Below the pieces are notes generated by a model that did no database searches, had not been told where the DNA came from, and worked only from the letters and a program-made list of their open reading frames with translations. A DNA stretch of 64,000 nucleotides from Artocarpus heterophyllus. Its lineage: Eukaryota > Streptophyta > Magnoliopsida > Rosales > Moraceae. Both the position numbers and the translations under genes were made by a program. Of the stretch, positions 22,082 through 33,359 are shown piece after piece. Within the stretch, counting starts at the first letter, position 1. Every line of letters starts with the position of its first letter. The stretch lies in NCBI GenBank assembly GCA_025403435.1, contig CM046348.1:30894148-30958147 (forward strand), given 5' to 3'.

Positions 22082-22712
22082 TATTAGATTAGGTACCTTA
22101 AGGATTAAATGATGCAATAGTTTTTGAGGCATTTAATCAATAAAGAGTTAATTATTTTATATATCAAATACGTCCTTTTTATGTTTGTTTATGTTAAATG
22201 TATGATAAGCAAACAAAAGTCTAAAATTGTCAATCTAAATCATTAAGATAGTGTATACGATGAACAAATTATGCAAAAAACATGAATCTTATGGTAATGG
22301 TCTAAATATAAAAGGTCCATAATCGAGGAAAAAAAGTTAGGCGCATTATTCATATTAAGATTGTTATATTATCAACATCTCGTATAGGAGATGACTTATC
22401 TTGATCATTGGAGTAGGACTCCACGAATAAAGACATTGGTATATTGTCATTAGTGATGATATATTGGATCAAGACTAAAGTTGAATTGATTTGATTAATA
22501 ATTTCTTTTTGAATAAATCAATTCTTTTTAGAGAATCATATGTGTTACATCTTAATCCTAAAATGACTCAATGAGTCTATATTCTTGACTTGTGTCTTTT
22601 GATATACCAAAGGGTGACATCTTGAGTTATATAAAGATATGCATGTTAGTACGTTAGAGACATGACTCTTGATTCGTTATTCGTAGATATAAAATCTATG
22701 GCTTTTTTGTAG
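22082..22712 (+). repeat. 5' LTR of copia-B, 3'-truncated
   Basis: It starts TATTAGATTAGG, a mutated form of the TGTTAGACTAG start of the 3' LTR. It follows the 3' LTR until TTTTGTAGA, then switches directly to leader sequence, so the second half of the LTR and the primer site are deleted. It keeps a segment of roughly 260 bp (about 22405-22690) that the 3' LTR has lost. Confidence 0.75.
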
Positions 22713-22902
22713 ATTTTGGCAAATCACCCCTAGGTGACTTGTTGAATTCTGAGTTAAGAATTGTCGCTATAAGGTTGTAATTTTTTTTTAGGTTTTGGCA
22801 CATATACATATTATATGCTTGCTTATTTGATTGTGTCGTCTTACTAAATTGTTACTGTTTGTTTGCTTATATTTGGTACATACACCTTTATTGTAGATTA
22901 AA
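22713..22902 (+). other. Copia-B leader remnant
   Basis: It contains one CCCCTAGG box (22737-22744) followed by GAATTCTGAGTTAAGAATTG and TTGTTTGCTTAT, collinear with the copia-1 leader (about 15-145, minus strand). This is the basis for calling the two elements related. Confidence 0.65.
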
Positions 22903-23760
22903 ATGTCTAAAAACGTATTTTGTTTTATATTTGATAAAAATACATAACCGGCAAGAATTATAACGATTAGAAACTGAACCTTAACATTGTCCTATTCTTT
23001 GAGAAACTGAAATTCTTGCTAACCACACCCTATTGTCCCACGCCTACTGGAGAATCTACTAATGTAAAAATCCAAATGTATGATCAGTGGAAGGATGCTG
23101 ATGATCAAGCCTGCTGCTATATTATGGCTAGCTTAAAAAATGTGCTACAAGCTCAACATGAAGATTATGAAACTACTAGGCAGATCATGGAAAATCTTAA
23201 GGACATGTTTAGAAGCCAGGCCTTAACAAAGTGAAAATGGGCTCTTCAAAAACTTCTTGACTACAAAAAAAAATTGAGAATACCTGTGAAGGAGCATATG
23301 ATGTTGGTTATAGGTTACCTCGTTGAGGCTCAAATTCATCGAGCTGAGATTGATGTTGAGTCACAAATGACTATGGTTTTTGAGAATTTCTCTAAAGAGT
23401 TCACCCTACTTAGAGCTTCATACAACTTGAGAAATAGACAAGATTTTATCTTAACTAGGTTGATAAAGCAGTTGCATGAGTTTGAAAAACTAATCAAGGA
23501 AGCTCTAGCTGGTGGCGAGGTAAACTTGGCAGTTGGGTCTGATTCCAACTCCAATTGTAGGAATGGAAAGAACAAAAAGGCCAATAATGGGAAATCTTTT
23601 ATTCTACCAACCAAGGCAAGAATAAGAAGAAGAAGAGGAGGAACCCAAAGAAGCTTAAGTCCTTCTTCTATAGGAAGGTCAAGCACATGGAGAAGAATTG
23701 CAAGGACTTCTTGGCTAAAGGAGGTAAGTGTGAACTTCTAGTTATTAAGACTTGTTTAGT
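22903..23760 (+). pseudogene. Copia-B gag
   Basis: It starts at ATG 22903 (MSKNVF), a normal place after the leader. Frames then read YITGKNYND, LKFLLTTPYCPTPTGES, YDQWKDADDQACCYIMASL, RQIMENLKDMF, VKEHMMLVIGYL, AEIDVESQMTMV and LIKQLHEFEKLI, the order expected of the UBN2-type capsid domain of plant copia Gag. A stop near 23232 and shifts in the first 100 bases break it. The nucleocapsid region (23560-23730) is Lys/Arg-rich, but I cannot find a clean CCHC knuckle. Role in an intact element: the particle protein that packages RNA. Confidence 0.8.
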
Positions 23761-24180
23761 TAAAGAATCAAGAGTCTTGGGTCATAGAGTCTGGTGTGAC
23801 TAAACATGTTTGTGTTTCTCTATAGGGATTCAAGAAAATGAGAAGTCTGCTAAATGAGTACTTCACGTTACGAATGAGCGATGAGACCTTAGTGTTCGCT
23901 AAAGTAGCAGGAGACGTCCATCTTTGGTTTGATAGTTATAGGCATTTATTTTTAAGTGATTGTTTTAATGTTTCTAAAGTTAAAAAGAATTTAATTTTTA
24001 TCGCTTGTTTACTAAGGGTTCTTATTTAGTTTCTTTTAATAATAAAATTTTAATTTGTAAAAAAAATCTTTTATCTATAGTGGATATATGCAAAATAATC
24101 TATATTTTATCAAACCTAAGATGGGCTCACTGCTAAACACTAAGATCAATGATAACTTTAAAAGGCTTAAAATTTCTCAA
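23761..24180 (+). pseudogene. Copia-B protease region, degenerate
   Basis: The catalytic Asp-Ser/Thr-Gly cannot be read with confidence. Downstream landmarks of the domain survive: VAGDVHLWFDSYRHLFL, CFNVSKVKKNLIF and SFNNKILICKK. Stops and frameshifts occur every few dozen codons. Confidence 0.6.
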
Positions 24181-25190
24181 TCTAATAAGACTTATCTTTG
24201 GCACTTGCGTTTAGTTCATATTAGCTTGAATAAGATTTAAAGGTTGGTAAGGGATGGACCTTTTAACCATTTAGAGTGGAATCTATACCACAATGTGAGC
24301 TATTTAGAGGATAAAGTGACCAGAAGGCCATTCAGGCCTAAGGGCAATCGAGCCAAAAGGGTTCTAAAATTTATGTATAGTGATGTTTGTGGTCCCATGA
24401 ATGTCAAGGCATGAGTAGTGTATGAGTATTTTGTCACTTTTCTTGATGACTACTCGAGATATGAGTATGTCTCTTTATTGCATTGTAAGAGCTAAACTTT
24501 TGACAAGTTCAAGGAGTTTTTAGTAGAACTAGAGAAGCAGTTAGGTAAATTCATGAAAACACTTCGACCCAATCGAGGTGGAGAGTACCTCTCTGATGAC
24601 TTCTTAGAACACTTCGTAGAGAATAGGATTTTATTCCATTTGACTCTGCCTAGCACTCTGCAGCAGAATGGCATAGTTGAGAGAAGAAATATGACCTTAT
24701 TGGATATGGTCAGGTCCATAGTGAGTTATTCAACATTGCCACTATCTTTTTAGGGATATGCACTACAAACCGCTTGTTATTTTTTGAACAATATGCCTTC
24801 AAAATTGTTTCCTAAAACTCCTCACAAGCTATGGACAGGTAGGAAGATATCCTTAAACCATATTTGTATATAGGGGTGTCTTGTTCATGTCTTGGATAAG
24901 GAAGCGAGTAAAGTGGATGCACGTTCAGAGGTGTCCATGTTTGTAGGATATCCAAAAGGGACAAAACGTAGTTATTTCAATAACCTAAAAGAAAATAAAG
25001 CCAAGGTTTCAACAAATGCGATATTCCTTGAGGAAAGTTACATGAATGACTTTAATCCTCATAGTAGAATGGTACTCGAGGAGATGATGAATGATCTGAT
25101 CCCTTCAGTGGTTCCAATGGAAACTGAACCAATCAATGCAGAAAAATCGACAGAACAACAACCTAAGGAGTTTTGACATAGTACGAGGAT
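24181..25190 (+). pseudogene. Copia-B integrase
   Basis: Landmarks in order: TYLWHLRLVHISL (zinc-finger region), MYSDVCGPMNV (first catalytic Asp), YFVTFLDDYSRYEYV, LRPNRGGEYLSDDF (second Asp position changed to Asn in LRPNRGG), QQNGIVERRNMTLLDMVRS (Glu), and LPLSF followed by a stop where Trp is expected before GYALQTA. Then come SKVDARSEVSMFVGYPKGT and FLEESYM near the C-terminus. At least five stops. Confidence 0.85.
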
Positions 25191-26100
25191 CGGTCGTTAA
25201 CCTGAGAGATATATATTTGATGGTGAAGCCTTCTTGACTGAACCGGTTGAACATGCTAGGGGTCTTCATACTTAGAAAGAGGCTATGAAGGATGTTGATT
25301 TAAAGCTCTAGATAGAAGTTATGAAGACTAAAATGAAGTCTACAAAGACTAATCAAGTTTGAGAGCTTATGGACCTTACCAAAGAGGTAAACCCATAGGG
25401 TATAAGTTGGTCTATAAGAGAAAAAGAGGAGTAGATAGGAAAGTCAGAACCTATAAGGCCAAACTAGTAGCAAAGGGATACACGTAAAAGGAAGGAATCA
25501 ATTATGAGGAAACCTTTTCGGCTATAGCCATGCTCAAGTCCATCTATATTCTCTTGTCCATTGTTGTTGCTTTTGATTATGAGATTTGACAAATAGATGT
25601 CAAGACAACATTCTTAATTAGTGATCTTGATGAGGCTATATATATGGTACAACTAGACGTGTTCAAAGCTAAGGGTCAAGAGAATAAGATCTGTAAATTG
25701 CTAAATTTTATTTATGGACTTAAGCAAGCTTTCGATTCTTAGAATATAAGATTTGACAAAGTGATAAAGACTTATGGGTTTGAACAAAATGTGGACGAAC
25801 GACATGTTTACAATCACATTAAGGATAGGACAATAGTTTTTCTACTGCACAATGTAGATGACATTTTGTTTATTGGCAATAACATAAGGGTGTTGTCAAC
25901 GGTCAAAGTTTGGTCGATCAAGCAGTTTGACATGAAGGACTTAGGTGAGACTAATTATGTTATGGGAATCCAAATCTTTCGAGATAAGAATAACAAAATG
26001 ATAGTCTTATCCCACACTTCATACATAGATAAAATTCTTGAGAAGTTTGCGATACAAAATTCCAAGAAAGGTGGGTAACCATCTAGCTCTAAAATTACTC
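25191..26100 (+). pseudogene. Copia-B reverse transcriptase
   Basis: The first half (25260-25740) is shredded but keeps fragments such as KAKLVAKGY-like and IYGLKQA-like segments. The second half is open (25761-26078): KTYGFEQNVDERHVYNHI, then the catalytic block LLHNVDDILFIGN, where the Tyr of YVDD is replaced by Asn, then KQFDMKDLGETNYVMGIQI and YIDKILEKFAIQNS. Confidence 0.85.
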
Positions 26101-26149
26101 TTTCTAAAAGAAAAGATCCAAAGACTAATGAAGAGAGAGAAAACATGGA

Positions 26150-26660
26150 GAAGGTGCCTTATGCTTCAGCAGTAAGTAGTCTCATGTATGATATACTTTG
26201 TACACTATCTGGTATATGCTACGGTTGGGATAGTGAGTTGATTTCAATTGGATCTAGGACCAAACCATTGGGTTACATTCAAGTATATTTTCAAGTATAT
26301 GAGAAGGATTAGAGATTATATGTTAGTGTACTCTACTAAGGATCTAACACCTCTTGGATATATTGATTCAGATTTCCAAACCTATCTGAATTTAGAGAGA
26401 TCAACTTTTGGATTTGTGTTTACTCTTGGTGAAGGCTGCCATCATTTGGAGAAGTGTAAAGCAAAGTTGCACTATTGATTCAACAATAGAGGTGGAGTAT
26501 GTGCCTGCAAGTAATGCTTTAAAAGAAGTAGTGAGGCTATGCAAGTTCCTTGGGGATCTTGTGGTAATTCCTAGTATGGATAAGCCGATTACGCTGTACT
26601 ATGATAACAGTGCAGCGATAAGTAGTACCAAGGAATAGCTGATCCTTTCAAAAAGACACT
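26150..26660 (+). pseudogene. Copia-B RNase H
   Basis: GPNHWVTFKYIFKYMRR, GYIDSDFQTY (first Asp), then a shift, CTIDSTIEVEYVPASNALKE (Glu) and ITLYYDNSAAISSTKE (second Asp) to a stop. The last part of the domain (the ADPFTK segment) is missing. Confidence 0.85.
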
Positions 26661-26734
26661 GCCTACTAGGACCTTCGGGAGGCATGTTAAGGCTATAAGA
26701 ATGCATAACATGTCACATTTACTCACTTACAGCA

Positions 26735-26744
26735 AGTGGAAGAT
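26735..26744 (+). promoter_or_regulatory. Polypurine tract of copia-B
   Basis: AAGTGGAAGAT immediately before the LTR start at 26745, where plus-strand synthesis would begin. Confidence 0.75.
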
Positions 26745-28412
26745 TGTTAGACTAGTTGCCCTAAAGATTAAATGATGTAATAGTTTTTAAACATTTAATC
26801 AATAAAGAGTTAATTATTTTCATATATCAAATATGTCTTTTTTATGTTCATATGTTGATGTATGATAAGCAAGCAAAAGTCTAAGACTGTCAATTTAAAT
26901 CATTAAGATCATGCATATGATGGACAAATCATGCAAAAGACATAAATCTTATGGTGATGGTCTAAATTAAAGGTCTGCAATCGAGAGAATAAAGTTAGAC
27001 ACTTTATTCATGTTAATATTATTATGTTGTCCACATACCTTATGGGAGATGACTTATCTTGGTCAGCGCTATTCATATATATGGAATCCATAACTATTTT
27101 GTAGAGTTAATAATATTCTCTTATAGGTATTATCCTGTACTTAGAAACTTGAGCACTCGATCATTTGTTTACATATGTATAACAGAATGGTATACTATTT
27201 GTATTGGTTATGAATAATTTTCCAATGGTGAGATAATGAAGCATAAGATAAATATAATCAAGAAAGTAAAACAGAATTTATCCTTAAGCGGATATAAATA
27301 TCCTATGGCAATGTTGCATACTATGATATGTCATGATGATTAACTTAATGGAGTTTCGTATTTTATATATAGTTCAAGAGTACAACTATAAGTTTTTAAT
27401 GTAATAGCTTTAGAGTTGATAATTATAAAATATAAATATCAGGGACATGATTTTACAATTATAGGAGCTTTATCTGTATATGTCTATTGGTCCTCTTTGC
27501 TAGCTCACATATTTTCTTATAATGATATGGCATATTTTTTCGTGTAGATTGGTAACTTATGTTAATTATTAGATTGGTTCAAATTTGATTAATTGGATTT
27601 AACAATTCATGTTAGTTTATTAGTTGAATTAATTTTACAAATTAATTCAAAATAAACATGTGGAATTATTTATATAGAATTATCTATATACGACTATTTT
27701 AATCAAATAACATATGTATTGGGTTATTTGAATTAAAACCTAGGTTCTATGAAGGATATCCAGGTCAAATAAAGTAGTGATTATCTAATCGGTTCAAGCG
27801 GGCAGATCGAATAGCTCTTCAGGAGCTGAAAAACACATGGCTATGTCTGTCACATCAGCTCAGTCAACCGAACATAGCATAGTTTAGTTGACTGCCCTTA
27901 CCACGTTACTAATCTGTGTCAAACGCAGTTTTAGTCACAAGAGTTGATTCAAACTTAAATTTAGAAACCTAATCTTGTAAGAATGTGTCTCCATCCGACC
28001 TCTATATAAAGAAAAAAAAATTTCTATTATTTTTTAGATCACTTGAGAAATTTAGAGGAAAGTATTTTGTTGGGAAGACTCTGAAACTCCTATAGGGCAA
28101 TTATTCATCATCATCAACTTTAGCTCTTAATTTTCTGTTGTGGCTAGACGAAGACTTGCCTGAGGAACGACTGTATGACATGTGACTACCATATTCTAAT
28201 CATGGAAAAGAGAATAGTAAGAAACTCCAGTTTGTTGAGGCTCTTTTAGTAGAAGTTCTCTTGTAGCAGTTCTGAAAGAATCATTTCTGTCAAAATTGCA
28301 GTTTCTGGTCTACAAGAGGTACGAAGATCTTAGATTAATTTATATACATAGCATGTTTAAATTATTTTTTCAAAAAGGTTTTAATTAAAAAATTTTAAAA
28401 TCTGCTGCGATG
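26745..28412 (+). repeat. 3' LTR of copia-B
   Basis: It starts TGTTAGACTAGTTGCCC. A TATA box (CTATATAAAG) lies near 28001-28010. Compared with the 5' copy it lacks about 260 bp near 27064. The last 60 bp (A/T run, then CTGCTGCG) match the copia-1 LTR end pattern, but the final bases are eroded. Confidence 0.75.
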
Positions 28413-28429
28413 ATTATAGGATTGTATTA

Positions 28430-28960
28430 AGCTCTTCACGGGTAGTCCATTCTCTTCTCTTTGCTTGTTTATTGTCCAATAGAGAGTAGGAAGCATATAT
28501 AACTTTTACTGCATGATCAGTTGGACTGCATGGTTGGCTCGCAAATTTTGTCTCTTCAATGATAAATCCCTTTCAACTTCTCAAAAGCTGGAATAGGCCG
28601 AGAGTATATATGAAGCATATCGGTCTTGTCGCAAGTTGGACATAGATCTTTTCCTACTCAATTCTCTGCCCAAGAGATCTTGGCAACCTCTAAGTGGTGC
28701 TTTGGTGAAGGTGAATATTGACGCAATAGTTTTGGGCTATCTGAACTTTATTAGGATCGGCTAGTTTTGAGCTATCTTTGTCAAAGATATCGCTATGAAA
28801 TATCTGGTTGCTTTACTCGTCATGTTATTGAATACTTGGCCAACCAGTAGGGTGCTAGTTTTTCTCTTTCACGTGGATTTTGGGATTGTATTGTGAAGTC
28901 ATACGTTGCCAAAGCTGTGCAAGCTATCATGGATTCATATCCTTGAGCTTTAAAAGCCAA
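28430..28960 (+). pseudogene. RNase-H-like fragment, probably from a non-LTR element
   Basis: Frames give SWTAWLARK, then SWQPLSGALVKVNIDA and FVKDIAMKYLVAL, which follows the pattern of plant RVT_3-type RNase H domains (W..P..G..K.N.DA). Stops and shifts interrupt it. LINE RNase H or a decayed host RNase-H-domain gene are both possible; the match is by motif only. Confidence 0.4.
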
Positions 28961-30660
28961 GCTAGTGTTTTAGAAGATGACAAAGATATCCCTATGCAAG
29001 CTCTGTGTGGTTCATGTTGAAACACCTCGGAAGAGGAATAATGTAGCCTACACCTCAGTTAATCATTTTCGGTTCTTGCTGAGCTTTGAAAGGTTGCATG
29101 GCGAGATAAAGCCAGATAAAACGCGAGGCTGCATGGAGCTTCTTTGGAGCACACCACTTGGGATCGCACTTCAGTTAAATTAGTGCGTTGACAAGGCGGG
29201 CCCACGATTGCTATTTCATGTGCTATTAATATAAGTTGAAACCACGCGGGTATCTGAACCGTTCTTGGCGTGAATCAACGGCCAGAAGCGAGAGTGGCAC
29301 TTCTTTTCTCGTACGTGTACTAGAGCATGGTTTCGAATTTATTTTGAAATTTTGCTTTCTTTTTAACCTCTTCTCAACTCCTAATTATGATGCAAAACCC
29401 TTGATTGCTTGTTTCACCTAATTTACCTACACAAGTTAAAAAATAAATAAATAAAAAGAAACTAAATAAAATAAAATTCAATCAAATTAAATTAAAGAAC
29501 ATAAAAACAAATTAAGCCCAATAAAAGTAAAATAAAACAAAATTCAATAAACAAAAAATAAAATCTCAAGAACATAACCAATTTCTACACAAAAAGAACT
29601 AAAATAACTCTATTTTATAGAGTTATCAATCTCTATGCAAGCTTTGAATGGTTCGTGTTATAACACCTTAAGATAGGGATAATGTATCCAACACCTTCGC
29701 TAATCATACTCTTTTGAATTTGAATAATAATCTTCTAGTATAGTTGTTTGCCCTCTTTTATTAATTTCTTTGTATGCCAACGATCATTTATTAAAGTTTC
29801 AAATTTTCATTAAATACATAGCATATACAATGGTCAAACGGACTCAACGTATTCTAAATATTTTCCTCAACAGAAGCATATACCGATTATTTATCACTTT
29901 TTTCCTTTAAAAGAAAACTCGAAGAACTAATTAATCATTACAATACATCTATAAAATGTCACTGTTAAAAGTCTAACTTTTTCAATATTTTTTAATGTAA
30001 ATTTTGATGCCTATTATTTTTCCCAGATTATTACATATAAATAGTACCACTATTACTCATCATCATAAATTTTAATTAAAACAAATAAAAATGATCAAAA
30101 TTCATACATATAAACACACTTATCATCAATATTTTAAAATGAAACACATTAGAATTATCATCATCGATTAGCCTCACATATACATATTTAATTTTTTTTT
30201 CTCGGCTCTAATCATAATTATCTACGTGTCGAAAAGAAGGTTCATAATGTAGTCCAGATCTCCCTAGTTTAAAGTTTTCAGTTCAAATTAAGGTTCTGTT
30301 TGGTTTGGCAAGGAGTTTCGAATTGTAGTGATTTGAACTCTGATTGAGACATTTTTTCTTCTTAGGCATTCTAAGCGAAGAGACGAATAAATATCCATCC
30401 ATATAGCCAATAGAAATTTTTTATGGTCATTGATATTTTTGTTGGAGCTCTCAAATCTGAAATGTATGGCTTAAATTGCAAGCAAAATTGACCTATGGAT
30501 TTTAATTCCCCTAATTTTATTAGATCCAAACAACTATTCTCTCTTAAATTTATGATTTCAATGTATATCAAAATATGGTTTCAGTTTTAAGCAAAAAATA
30601 ATTATTTCATTGCTAAAAGGTAAAACATTTTTTTTTTTTTTGCATTTTTGCTTAAAATTG
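28961..30660. other. Intergenic DNA with a diverged direct repeat
   Basis: No gene supported. Segments 28985-29063 and 29628-29702 are imperfect direct copies (TATGCAAGCT, TTCATGTT, AATGTA, AATCAT shared in order). 29425-29600 is A-rich. A GGGCCCAC box near 29196 and moderately GC-rich DNA to 29320 resemble plant promoter sequence, but nothing downstream looks coding. GTTCTGTTTGGTTTGG at 30294 looks like a MITE end without a partner. Confidence 0.35.
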
Positions 30661-30667
30661 GCGCAAG

Positions 30668-30669
<2 letters not shown>

Positions 30670-30698
<29 letters not shown>
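30670..30698 (+). repeat. Homopolymer of 29 guanines
   Basis: An uninterrupted G29 run between 30670 and 30698, preceded by a T-run about 40 bp upstream. It could form stacked G-quadruplexes; it could also be an assembly or sequencing artefact. Confidence 0.9.
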
Positions 30699-31189
30699 TG
30701 TGTTTGTTGAGGTTTTCATATAACACTTTTATCAACTATAAAATTAACTTGAATTTCAAATTTTTAAAATGTTTTGTAAGTGGTTCAAAATATTTGTGCA
30801 AATATTTTAGAGACAAAAAGTTTATGGCAAGGTTTTTTTTGTGTATTTGTTTTTTTTCCTTCTACGCATTGTTGTGATGAACATGATAGCATAACATCAT
30901 TGAAATCAATTTATGATGACAACAAGTCGTCACTGAAAGTTTTGACGATGCTAGAAAATCCACTGGGTCATTCTTTTTTTTTGTGATCGAAGATGTATCA
31001 AATTATACTAAAATGGTCTTCTAAAACGGTTATATTGATGACATCTTAAAATTGTTGGTCTTCCAATATTTCTTAGGCAAAGATAGCAATATAAGGGTAG
31101 ACTGTATATAATAAAAATTTTGAAACACAGCGTTATAAATTATATCAATTCAATGATATATGTATATATATATATAAATTCTACTTACC
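30699..31189. other. AT-rich intergenic stretch
   Basis: Nothing recognised apart from a TA-dinucleotide run near 31157-31174. The 68-codon frame at 30780-30986 has no features of a gene. Confidence 0.3.
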
Positions 31190-32450
31190 CGATTGAAGTG
31201 ATTAAGACGAAAACTACAACAAGCAACATTATCTAAACCACAGTCTTCCTCACCTAGTCTTTGTCACCACATGGACGTATATGTAGGCGTAGAGGGAATT
31301 AGGTTTTCTACCGGATCACTCTTCTCACTTTTCTTTCTAGGTTTTAGGAGAGTTTTTATCGTTTTTAATAAGACTCATAACTAGGGCCATAAAACAACAG
31401 TGGAGCCCTCTATTTATAGTGTGAGATACCAATTAATTCTGGAAGCTTTCTTCTTTGTTTCAATTAAATATTAAATATTTAATTATAAAAAAAAATTCTC
31501 TCTCCTTTCTTGGATTTGTTTTGGCATTACACATAAGGACTTTCCCTATGTATGTGTCGTCAACTCCTAGTAATATAGGGAAGGAATAGTACTTGTTACC
31601 TTTCTCCAAAATAAAATTTTCCAATTTGAAAAATTCCATTTTTCAAAATTGAAAACTTTTAAATTTTCAAAAATAGAAAACTTATAGAACGTGCCTGTGC
31701 AACACTTTCTTGTGCTATGCCCCATATAGTATGGGTAGGACCTATATTATGTCTTTCAAAACTAACTAATATTAATATTTATAAATTATTTTATAACAAC
31801 TTATTTTGACTGAATTTAATTTCAAATTTCATAATTTTAAATTAATTATTAAAACTAATGATTTCATTTTTCCAAATAGTGTTTTCAAGGATGGTAGGGG
31901 ACTAATAGACCTACACCTTCAAGCTCCAATAAAATAACTATTTAGTTAATATGTTACTCTCTATTAATGAGTTAATTACAAATACATAATTGATCTTGAA
32001 ATTGCAAATACATATAATTGCTCATATTTAGAGTTGTCCATTTAATATAGTCATTTCATATAATTGATCTTCTATAAATAATTCATATTTAGAGCTAGGT
32101 GGAAATCTGTTAATTTCTATAATTACATCTTTATTCTTAAGTGATAGTGATTCTTTAATGAATAATGGCTTCATGAACTTATTCACAAATTTAAGCGCTT
32201 ATATTATTAAAATCTCGAATCAATACTCAAGAGAATTATTTATCTACTTCTTAAAAGAAGGAATAGATTCCATCTCGTAATATTAACATTCTCAACTACT
32301 TACTTTATTATGCCTGCAAAATATAAGGGATAGGATTTAGACTCTCAAATCCAAACTAAGTAAAGCCAAAGACATAATTGCATAAAGGATTATGGTCATT
32401 TTATATACGACCATCGATTGATGTGATAAGAACTTACTATATCTTAGTGG
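31190..32450 (-). repeat. Decayed LTR-like sequence
   Basis: On the minus strand a TATA box, CTATAAATAGAGGG, lies near 31408-31421 and is followed by a CT/AG-rich leader-like stretch, as in plant LTRs. No termini or target duplications could be fixed, so this is an impression from composition and layout. Confidence 0.3.
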
Positions 32451-32690
32451 AAATTATTTAGTTATTCATATCACATCATTTTAGTCCTACATAATCACGT
32501 TATATATAGCGCACTTATTTAATAACTCACAATGGGTCCATTTAGTATCATTTTTGTTTTTTGTTTATCTAAATTATTTATTTATTCATATCACATCATT
32601 TTAGTCCTACATAATCACATTATATAGAGTGCACTTATTTAATGACTCATAATGGGTCCATTTAGTATCATTTTTGTTTTTTGTTTTTCT
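32451..32690 (+). repeat. 120-bp tandem duplication
   Basis: Units 32451-32570 and 32571-32690 are exactly 120 bp apart and about 93-95 percent identical by eye. Both contain TCACATCATTTTAGTCC and ATGGGTCCATTTAGTATC. Confidence 0.92.
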
Positions 32691-33359
32691 AAATAGAAAA
32701 ACAAAAATATTTTCTCTTATTTTTATTTTTTAAAAAAATAACATGTTTGGTAACTCATTTTTGTTTTTTGTTACACAAATTACGTTTGATAACAAATTTT
32801 GTTGCATATTTTTATGAAACAAAAACAAAAATATCATTGAAGTGTACTCGACTTTAGAAGATATGACTGATGTCTTGAGTCCAGGTCAGATTAGGGTCAG
32901 GGTTAGGGTTGGTCTAAAGGCCTAGGTCATGATTGGGGTCTAGATTAGAGCTGAACCAATAGGCAAAGGCTGAGGCTGAAATAGAACTAAGATGGGTTAA
33001 GGGCCACAATTCATACAATTGGTAGCAACAAATATCATATTTTTAAGTATTAGTAAATATCATATTCTTTAAAAAAAATATTTGTTTTTCTTATTTTATC
33101 CTAAAAACTAATTGTAAAACACCCTTAAAAAAAATTCTAAAACTTGTTTTATATTTTTTCTTCTATTTTTCTATTTTTCTTCGTTCTTCTTCTTCTTTTT
33201 TCTCTTCTCTATCCCCTCTCTCCTGGATGGCCTATTTTCATCATGAAAACTCCCTCTTTCTCAATCTCTTTCTCCTTTAGTGTGATGGTTCTCCTCTAGC
33301 ACAACAACTAACTGGCTACTACTCCACCATTCCACGCTTGTCTTCTCCAATGAAGAGAT
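32691..33359. other. A/T-rich and pyrimidine-rich spacer
   Basis: No gene. Repeated AAACAAAAAT and ATTTTTGTTT blocks (32690-32840), then a CT-rich stretch at 33150-33270. Confidence 0.3.

Larger units (their letters stand above)
22082..28412 (+). mobile_element. Copia-B: decayed Ty1/copia element
   Basis: Order: truncated 5' LTR (22082-22712), leader, gag, protease, integrase, RT, RNase H, purine tract and 3' LTR (26745-28412). The order integrase before RT is diagnostic for copia. ATTAT occurs at both borders (22077-22081 and 28413-28417), a possible target duplication, but it is AT-rich and the 3' LTR end (GCGATG) has lost the expected CA. All reading frames carry many stops and shifts. 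LTR and leader are related to copia-1. Confidence 0.8.

Noticed and set aside
23336..23686. 116-codon reverse-strand frame
   Set aside because: It is the shadow of copia-B gag, which has matching capsid motifs on the plus strand.
22077..28417. ATTAT at both borders of copia-B taken as a certain target duplication
   Set aside because: In DNA this AT-rich a 5-bp match is weak evidence, and the 3' LTR end lacks CA. Kept only as a possibility.
29190..29330. GGGCCCAC box and GC-richer DNA as a host gene promoter
   Set aside because: No coding sequence or conserved start follows within several kilobases.
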